From positions 7,036,468-7,100,467 of the forward strand of contig OZ025221.1 of the NCBI GenBank assembly GCA_964019055.1: a stretch of DNA of 64,000 bases, in the 5' to 3' direction. The notes below the pieces were generated by a model. It worked only from the letters and a program-made list of their open reading frames with translations. It had not been told where the DNA came from and made no database searches. The position numbers were made by a program, and so were the translations under genes. The stretch is from Anthopleura xanthogrammica (Eukaryota > Cnidaria > Anthozoa > Actiniaria > Actiniidae). Of this stretch, positions 56,286 through 64,000 are shown piece by piece; the stretch's first letter is position 1, and each line of letters starts with the position of its first letter.

Positions 56286-56854
56286 TACTACCAAAACAGG
56301 TAGAGTGACAATCAGGCTTGAGAAAAACCAGTTGCGACTAGCGTTACAGTCAAACTAAGAAAACCGTGAACACCTAAAATATGCCTGGAATGTTTATGTG
56401 TTTGATCACAGCGCGGTCACGCAAAGTTTTTTCCCGTTTAAAAGTTTCAAACTTCATATTTTAGTTTTATTCTCGTGAAATTAGAGATTTCTATTCGAGA
56501 CAGACGGATACACGACAGAAGGATTCAAAACAAACTCTTTTCATGGTGGTGGGAAACATCTTTTTTAAAAGCAACGGTCTAAATAAACATTCCAGACATA
56601 TTTTAGGTGTTCACGGTTTTCTTAGTTTGACTGTACAGTAAAGCTAGACACTTTTGATAACATTCCTGAGCCCTGAGCGGCTAGTTAGCTTTGAAGTTCA
56701 TGGTGGAATTTGGCCATTACTTCTACTTGGATGGCATGTTCAAAGCTAATTCACCGCTCAGGGCTCAGGAATGTTATCAAAATTGTCTATCTTCAATGCT
56801 AGTCACAACTGGTTTTTCTCGAGCCCGATTGTCACTCTACGTATTTTGGTAGTA
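56286..56854. mobile_element. Palindromic element interrupted by two further palindromes
   Basis: Outer arms: TACTACCAAAACAGGTAGAG at the left, complement ending TATTTTGGTAGTA at 56854. Inside lies a second palindrome 56346-56634 (ACAGTCAAACTAAGAAAACC with its complement) and, right after it, a third at 56646-56788 (CATTCCTGAGCCCTGAGCGG with CCGCTCAGGGCTCAGGAATG). Confidence 0.85.
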
Positions 56855-57616
56855 GTGACGAAATCTATTGTTCGAATAAGACTAAAACCACTCTTATGAA
56901 AAATATCATAGTATGTACTTAGTAGATGAGGACACCCCTACATCTAAACCTCAAATTATATGTCTATAAAACCCATAGAGTAGCACAAAGAAACCTTATA
57001 AAAGACCAATTAAATGTGTAAGCTACATTTTGGCAAAGAATTTGAAAATTCATCTTGAATCTTATTCCAGACAGATATTTTCAACTGTAGTAATTACCGT
57101 TGCCAAGGTACACTGAAGGTACAAGCAAATGCTCAGTCATGAGTAAGATCAGAAATGATGGCCCACCATCATAACAAACATCGATGTTCGAAATCAAATA
57201 ACAGTGAAAACCGTAGATATTTATATATTAAAAATCAGAGAACTACATTGACCATCTTACTAATAATAGTTAATAATATGCAAGAATATGCGTATTCTTA
57301 TTAGACCCGACTATTTCGATTCTATCGACTGACCTTTCCTCTTCGTCCATCGTTCAAATCCCTGGATTTTTGATGAGTGATTCTATTGAGTTACTGATGA
57401 ACTGAGTACTTTGTTTTCGTAGAAAAGTAGGAAGAGCTGCTCACTCGCTGTCCAAGCTTCCTTAAAAAGCGAAATGTGGTATACGTTAACGAACACAATG
57501 TTATGTAGATTTCTAGTTCATGTTTGAAAGCACTCCAAAAAACGAAAGGCAGAAAATCTACCTAGAAGCAAAAAGATCGCTCCAAAACTAAGGAATTTTG
57601 GTATATTTATATCAGA

Positions 57617-57971
57617 TTTAAAGGGGCACTTGGATGAAAACGCCCCATATTTTGAAAGTCCGAATAGTTCAAGTATTTAAGAATAATATGACTCAATCAT
57701 GATTATGAAAACCAGATTGGCAAAAATTTTAGCCTTTGAGCCACTCGCAGTTGAGAAATTTTGGTTTAAAAACTAAAAGAACAATAGGGTTGAGTAAATG
57801 ACGTCATTTACTCACAATCTAGATGCTGAAAAAATATATAATTTCTATCCGCAAATTTTGACTGTGAAGAAAATATGTTGCTTGGCTACTATTGGGGCCA
57901 TATAGATAAGTTTAACCAAGTTTCAAGGCATTTCCAATTTTCATCGATTTTCATCCAAGTGCCCCTTTAAA
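57617..57971. mobile_element. MITE family C, complete copy
   Basis: Terminal repeats TTTAAAGGGGCACTTGGATG and CATCCAAGTGCCCCTTTAAA, 355 bp, opposite orientation to the copy at 42769. Confidence 0.9.
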
Positions 57972-58442
57972 GTATTTTTGCTCACCTTTCTCACTGAGTT
58001 TGTTTTTAACCGATATCTACCGAACAACGTTAGGTCCTTGTTTTGCTACCTTTTGGACGCTAGCCAGCGTCTGTGAATATTAATATAACAGCAGCTGTTC
58101 AGCACCCTCCCCTCCCCTACAGGAAGTATAAGCGGGAAGGAAGGAGGAAGTGAGGAGCCAACTTGCATATGGGCTATTTTCTTACGGCTTCATAGTATTA
58201 AAACGGATTTTTATTTAGTGCTATTTACTCAACTATTATGTGGCTTCGGCAGATAACACAGCTTCGGTCTTCAGTTGATCGTTTTTCAAAAAATTGTTTT
58301 GTTATACATTAATTTTTTAAACTGAGATTGAGATTTTTTAAATTCTGTTTTTGAAGCAAATTACTCAACCCGTAGCATTGATGTGATAAATGTGTTATCT
58401 TCAGAAAATCCTACAGATAATACATTTATTATGTCAAGTTCA

Positions 58443-59064
58443 TACCAGGTGATCTGAGGAAAAACGATTAGCCAATCAGATTGCGAATCACTTTTCTGAA
58501 AAAGAATCAATCCCATGCGTCTTTTCGAGCTCAATCATGGACGAACAGGGGGAAATCTAAACAAGACAAAATAGCATACAAGTACAATAATGCAAGGAGA
58601 AGTGTCATTTAGACGAGGATTTAAGGCTCAAAGCGGTTTCTACTTCAAAGAATATGTTGTCTAGATGAGACTAGGAATATATTTTCATCGGTTAGGTGAT
58701 TATTTATGTTGTTTTTTTTAAGAATCACCGTTGAAACGATCTCAAAGAAGCTGCCAAAAAGCTTTCTCGATCCCTTTGCAGGATTTAACTAAAATTTCCA
58801 CATCTTACACTGCTCTTTGGTCCTTGGCAATCTCCAGGATGCATTAAACCTTAAGAAAACCTTTTATCTGTTATTTCTCGTTTTCAACAAAAAAACAAAC
58901 AAAAAAAAAAGATTTATTGGCGAGAAAGTCGCTCATATATTTAGCTTATTTTCAAGATGGCCGCCATGAAACTCAAGTGAATTGAGCGTGAGGTGGATGA
59001 TGGGATTGATTCTTTTTCAGATCAGGAAATCATGCTTTGCGCGCCTAGTCAGATCACCTGGTAT
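58443..59064. mobile_element. 620-bp palindromic element upstream of paralogue E
   Basis: ATACCAGGTGATCTGA at the left pairs with TCAGATCACCTGGTAT at the right. A second pair further in is CTGAAAAAGAATCAATCCCA with TGGGATTGATTCTTTTTCAG. It ends about 145 bp before the ATG at 59210. Confidence 0.75.
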
Positions 59065-59209
59065 CATGTTATTGAGGATTGGTTGAGTGCTCTCGGCTAA
59101 TCAGATGCGAAATGTGTTTTCATAGAGATGGATTACAAGGTAAATTCAGGATGTAAAACTCTGCTTGATATCAGTTCTCAAGCAATTTTCACCTACAAGT
59201 TTCCCCACA

Positions 59210-62200
59210 ATGACCAAAGAAGATATGAATAAGCTACTCGCTGTGTTTCTCTCAATTTCCCTGGTTCTACAACATGTAGTCATGGTGTCCGCTCACGAGG
59301 AAGCTCACAAAGCCAAGGCCAATATTGACTTCCTGTCCAAAAAACTACACAGCAATCTCATGGACCTGGAAAACACGTACAAGGAGACAAAAGGTGAAAT
59401 CAGTAAGACAATCGAAGAGCTTGTTATTGTAAGGAAACTACAGGTTCTTCTTGGGCAGCTCACGAATGGCCAAGTTCCCTCAGTGCACGAGTGTGAATAT
59501 GGATACGTCCTCCTAGACTTCCTCCACAAACAGAACATACTGATAGAAACCCAGTCAGCACTGCCAGCACAATACGCAATCACTGTTAAAGGTACTTAAA
59601 TAATTCATTAATCCAATCCAATCCACTACCTAACCCTGCATCGGATGGACGTAAAAGAACCACCGAGGATGTAAAGAAACCTTGGCAAGGACCACCTTCG
59701 ACGATGGGTTGATTGTGGGATGGAGGTGGGGATTTTAAGGGCCGGTTCAGTAGAAATTGGTGCAGTGTAACTCGAAGGGACCCTGTGTCTTATTGTGCAG
59801 CACCAACCTGCTGGCAAAATCACAAATAAAACGCCCTTCATACTCATACAGGTCTATCCTTATAAGACTTTTAATAACCCACGAAGGTATATGCTCTAGG
59901 CAAAAGCGCACTAAAAGTTTTCATTCTTTGCTAGCAAGGCCCAGCTATCGCCCACTCGGCTAAAGTGATGCCACTTTCGGTTTACAAACGAGACGCCCTT
60001 TGTTTGTGCCTTTATTGTTCCTTAACTTACACTCCTAATAGACCTCAAATGAGCAATTAACTTTTAGCCTCCTCAACTGTTTTGTAAACCTGATTTTAAA
60101 GAAACAAATGTTCTTGTAGCAAGAGAAAGTAATACCGACGGTCTCAAAAACACTTTCTGTACAACTCCTTGTGGAGAGTGACGACAAATTTGTGACCTTG
60201 AGCACTCTGATGGTATCTCTAACGAACATGAACTGATGTATTCCTATATATTATTCTGTTCATTATGTTACTCATTTCAAGTATTTTATTTCAAGAGAAT
60301 TAAGCGGCATGGCCCCAACTTAGATCTGATAATAAAATCATTGTTATAACTAAACTTCTCAAATTACGTACAGACTGTTCAGGAACTCACCCCAGACGAG
60401 ACTACATTAAGGTTCAAAAAATCTTAGAGCTCTAGCGTAAATGTATAGCTTTATTAGTTATTTGTTTATTTATAGCATGTAGTTTGGCCTGGGTACTTAC
60501 AGTGAGATTTCACTCATCGATGAATGTATGAATGGATACTGAATGGTAGGGATAAAAATGGTATGAATCGAATAGTGAGAAAAATAATTACTAATTATAA
60601 AGATTACCATTTACTATTTATAGTCAATCATAAAGCCTTGGTTGATGAGAAGAAAGCAGCAAAGAACGGCGAGGATCTTCGCGTGTTTTATCATCCTAAC
60701 AAAGGTTCCTTGCCCGTCGAGATTGACCGAATTGTCCACAACTCGTACACCAATGCCGCCACCGTGACGTTCAGAATCCAGAAGATGATTCCCGCCAACA
60801 CTGTTGATCTCAAGTCCTATGCCCTCGTTTTTGGCGGGAAATCCAAAGGAAAAGCCAAAGCCAACCCGAGGAAAGTTTTTGCCTTTTATGAGGATTTTTC
60901 CCGCTCATCACTGGAGGGATGGAATCGAGTGTGGGGTGAATGGACGGTCAGGAATGGAAGCTTATTTGGTAAAACTGGAAGTTCCCCTTATGGCAATGGT
61001 GAAGTAGGACTGTACCTGACACAGGGGAAAGGATGGAGCGACATTGAAGTGGAGCTTGATCTCATGGAAACAGGCTCCAATGTTGTCTATCCTGGTCCAT
61101 TCCTTCGAGTCCAAGATCACAGACTGCAACACACAACAGCTTGGTGGTTCGAATATTACACAGACCACAAAGAATGCACCATGAGACCAAATAAAAACAA
61201 CGAAGATGGTGGCGGGATATATACCTGCCAGCTTCCTGAAAAACTGGTCAAAAACAAGTGGTTCCACTTCAAGTATCGCTTGCAGGGCGGGAAAATATCG
61301 CAATGGGCTAACGGGAAACGAATACAAGACGCCACTGTCGAACCCAAGTGGATGATCACAAAGGGTACAATCGGTCTTGGCTGCCATTCAATCTACAGTG
61401 GAAGTCCAACTGGATGCAGGACTTACTATGACAATATCAAAGTGCAGTTGGTGGTGCCTTCCAATCCTAAAGTGTCTCCTGGAGACGTTTGTCACCTCGT
61501 ACATCGCAAAGTTTTTAAACTCGAAGAGCCAGGGAATTCCTGTAAACACATTCACGACGCAAACCTCCATGGACCAAAAAAGTCACCATTAAATAATGGG
61601 GTGTACTGGGTCAAAACAGCACTCAAAGGACACAAGAAACAAACCTTTTGTGACATGAATAAAGGTGGATGGACTCTCGTTGGAAAGATCAGCGGCCGTG
61701 TGGGTAATATCTACAACTCGTGGCTTGTACAAAACGTCAACACAGATCTTCTGAAATCCCCCAGGATGACATCAGGAAGAGTAGAATATGGTTGCCTGGA
61801 CGCTCGCCTTATTGCTGTCAGACATTCCACTGAGATCATGTTGTCTAGCGGGGAGAATCCTTCTGGAGTAGGAAAGAAATGGGTTCGATGGCAGTTACCA
61901 CAGGGCAGAGATTACAGTACCTGGTGGAATCATGGTGTTGGCTTCAAAAGAGCGAATGCTGCTGTTGAAAACCCCGTAACTGTCCGGGCATGGAACGGAG
62001 GCTCTAAGGTAAGAAACTTCAGTGTGTAAGACAATGGAAATGTCTTTCAGCAACATGGATTTTGAATACTTCTTATGAAATGTGAAACCTTACTTAATAA
62101 TAAAAAGTAATAATACTTTATTAAAATACTATAAATATTGGAAATAGTGAGTCTTGAGGTTATCCCTTTGTGCAGATCACCAAACAATCCTGTCTATTTA

Positions 62201-62752
62201 TAGTATTAAATATATCAAACCTGTCCATAGTATTAAACCAAGTACACTTTGTGGGTCGTTGTAAGAGTCATCAATTGTAATAATTTTCATTATTAATTCA
62301 AGAATGTTTTTAATTACAACCAAGCTTTCGACCTACACGATCATTTTGAGGGTCTACATTTGAAATTATCCGTCACTACAAATGAAAGTAGTAATAGAAA
62401 AAAGGAAGGCATCCAATGTTGTCCCATATAATGATCGTTTTCTGAGTTTGTTATTCAAGATTTCTCAATGTGATCATTTTTCGATTATTTGTTGAAGGTT
62501 TGCTATCAAAACAAGTATGGGTTAATGCCGCATCCGCTTGTGGGAGGTTCATATCCCTATGCATCATACAACAAGCACGGAAATACCGCTGTTAACGACT
62601 ACTGTATGGCTGTAGGAGTCATGCTCAAAGGATCCACAGCAAATGGGTGGGGCCACAATGGTAACGGGTATGACTCTCCTCAGAGCGATTCTGATTGGCC
62701 AAACACGGTCTACAATCATCAGCAACCGTACTTGCTTGTATGGCTCAAGTGA
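59210..62752 (+). CDS. Secreted helical / DUF2341-like / LamG-like / fibrinogen-like protein, paralogue E (3 exons, 673 aa)
   Basis: Exons 59210-59591, 60624-62008 and 62498-62752, in phase. Exon 1 encodes a signal peptide (MNKLLAVFLSISLVLQHVVM from residue 7) and a charged helical segment (about 30-127, FLSKKLHSNLMDLENTYKE, KGEISKTIEELVIVRKLQ) that may form a coiled coil for oligomerisation. Exon 2 carries the DUF2341-like part (about 128-217), a concanavalin/LamG-like domain (about 218-410, YEDFSRSSLEGWNRVWGEW) and the start of the fibrinogen-like part (about 430 onward, GVYWVKTALKGHKKQTFCDM). Exon 3 encodes the C-terminus (YPYASYNKHGNTAVNDYC to LLVWLK). Closely similar to the minus-strand gene at 48419-50536, including the 3' flank, so the two form an inverted duplication around the NLR-like gene. 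Function unknown; extracellular recognition or matrix role inferred. Confidence 0.87.
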
Positions 62753-63150
62753 AGATGTGTAGTTTAACCACATGTCAATCAAACAGTAATATGACAAAGA
62801 TGATAGCGATGATTAGAATATGATAAGCGATACAGATAATGTAATTCAAGATAACTATGAGTTACTTTAATAAGAAAAACAGCACGGATAATGAAAATAC
62901 TATTAAGTAGAGATCATTCAGGCAAACATATCTTGTCAGTTAAAGAAAGTAAGGAATCATGAAAAGGATGAATGTCAAAAGGTTGTTGGTGACATTTTCA
63001 ATCAAACCTGACCATAAGTCTGAAAAGCCATGAAATGTGTTGAAATAGTAAGGTAGTATAAGTAGGGCGAAGTTCTCTCTGGAACTGACATGTGGAAACG
63101 TTCCGTTGTCCAATTGTGTAGGTCACATAGTGACATGTAATTCACAAATA

Positions 63151-63290
63151 TTTTTGGATGCAAGTCCCCTATATGTAATAGTTTTGGATGCAAATCTCAA
63201 ATTTATAATAATTTTGGATCAGCAAGTCCCCAATATATGATAATATAAGATGGAAGTCCCAAATATATATTGATTTTGGATGCAAATCTC
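63151..63290. repeat. Degenerate tandem repeat, about 30-bp unit
   Basis: Four or five units of TTTTGGATGCAAGTCCCCAA followed by AT-rich sequence. Confidence 0.6.
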
Positions 63291-63293
63291 CAA

Positions 63294-63425
63294 TAGACCC
63301 CTTGCAGCACGTCGGAATGCAGCTCAATTTGAAGGGCAAAACAAAAGAATTTCAAACTCCTGAGAATTGGAACCTAGTATTGTTTTGCCCTGCAATTTGA
63401 ACTGCATTCCGACGTGCTGCAATGG
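63294..63425. mobile_element. MITE family B copy
   Basis: The best-preserved palindrome of the family: GCAGCACGTCGGAATGCAGC at the left, CTGCATTCCGACGTGCTGCA at the right, centre CTGAGAATTGG. Confidence 0.8.
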
Positions 63426-64000
63426 TTTTTTTTTTATCTCAGTAGTAAAGACCTTTGGTAAAATCAACTAGATATTTTGAAGCTGTTGTACTTATCCACT
63501 CTCAAGAATATTCATGATAGCATGGTAGTCATTCTCAGGTTCTCTGTTGGCGTTCCTACGCAAATCACAACAAACAAACTAAAATATTGCCTTTGGTCAT
63601 TTTCTAATTACTTTGTAGAGGTACCTTCAAGTTTAAATGATTAACATTTCAGTTTCAAAATAACGAAATTAGAACCAGGAGCCAAACTAAGGCTTCCATT
63701 TGATGCACAAAGAAAGTTCAAGGCCAAATATTCTATGATATTAAGAAGGCATCATTTGAAACAATCTCATAAAGTACCGTCCCGTCTTTGTTGTGTGGGC
63801 GAAGTGGAGCTGCAAGGCTTTTAAATGTTATTGAATGACCCCTCCTGAACCAGCTTGAATTGTTTACCAGTCTGGGATGAGTTATTGTTTTGCAGTTGCC
63901 CAAATCCTAATGACCTACCCCCTCGAACGGCCGGTAACTGCTGTATGTTTAATGTCTCACTCGTTGAAGACAGTGACATAATTTTGAACAACTCATTGAC

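Larger units (their letters stand above)
56006..59209. other. Spacer between the divergent NLR-like gene and paralogue E
   Basis: Includes the nested palindromes (56286-56854), a complete family C MITE (57617-57971) and a 620-bp palindromic element (58443-59064) just upstream of the next gene. The first exon and promoter of the NLR-like gene may lie here but were not identified. Confidence 0.5.
62753..64000. other. Right edge: 3' flank of paralogue E and repeats
   Basis: The first 200 bp match, in inverse orientation, the 3' flank of paralogue D (48190-48418). Then comes a degenerate TTTTGGATGCAAGTCCC repeat and a MITE family B copy. Nothing recognised from 63430 to the end. Confidence 0.5.

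Noticed and set aside
60524..60623. Start of paralogue E at the upstream open frame in exon 2
   Set aside because: That stretch is AT-rich intron ending in TTTATAG; exon 1 at 59210-59591 supplies a signal peptide and joins in phase.

Overview
The window looks like nuclear DNA of a cnidarian, probably an anthozoan such as a stony coral. It is AT-rich and intron-rich. It carries single-copy metazoan housekeeping genes with clean GT-AG exons, gene families that are expanded in cnidarians (PAN/EGF/fibrinogen lectin-like proteins and NACHT receptors with a DZIP3-type HEPN head), and a heavy load of palindromic MITE-like repeats. The species cannot be read from the sequence. There are no rRNA genes, no prokaryotic operons and no CRISPR array.

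Layout. 0.5-4.3 kb (+): 3' part of ASPSCR1/TUG, a UBX-domain p97 cofactor. 5.7-14.8 kb (+): a complete 16-exon HGS/Hrs gene (VHS, FYVE, UIM, coiled coil, Pro/Gln-rich tail ending in a clathrin-box-like LISFD), the ESCRT-0 subunit. 16.9-23.4 kb (+): a complete 6-exon ALYREF mRNA-export adaptor. Its second intron holds an antisense 345-codon ORF with a canonical 2A ribosome-skipping motif, probably the 5' part of a non-LTR retrotransposon. 25.4-31.8 kb (-): a complete 7-exon UNC93-like membrane protein. For these four genes I chained exons by splice sites; the three complete ones give uninterrupted frames of 935, 251 and 520 codons.

31.9-48.5 kb is a tandem segmental duplication with readable breakpoints. 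Each copy carries a minus-strand secreted PAN-EGF-fibrinogen gene. The copy at 33.7-39.8 kb has four Ca-binding EGF exons and a 3.2 kb TIR-bounded insertion in an EGF intron. The copy at 44.4-46.1 kb has a single such exon. 48.4-50.5 kb (-) and 59.2-62.8 kb (+) are inverted paralogues of another secreted protein (DUF2341-like, concanavalin/LamG-like, then a fibrinogen-like C-terminus) with different 5' ends. Between them, 51.4-56.0 kb (-) is an NLR-like gene (HEPN, 14-residue coiled-coil repeats, NACHT, LRR) with at least three frame-breaking lesions, so it looks like a pseudogene or carries sequence errors.

The left 32 kb is ordinary housekeeping DNA peppered with MITEs. The right half is an immune-type recognition cluster that is visibly evolving by tandem duplication, exon multiplication, inverted duplication and transposon insertion. 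No single wholly new system is proven. The best candidates for novelty are this cluster, the NLR with its coiled-coil minisatellite, and the 2A ORF.
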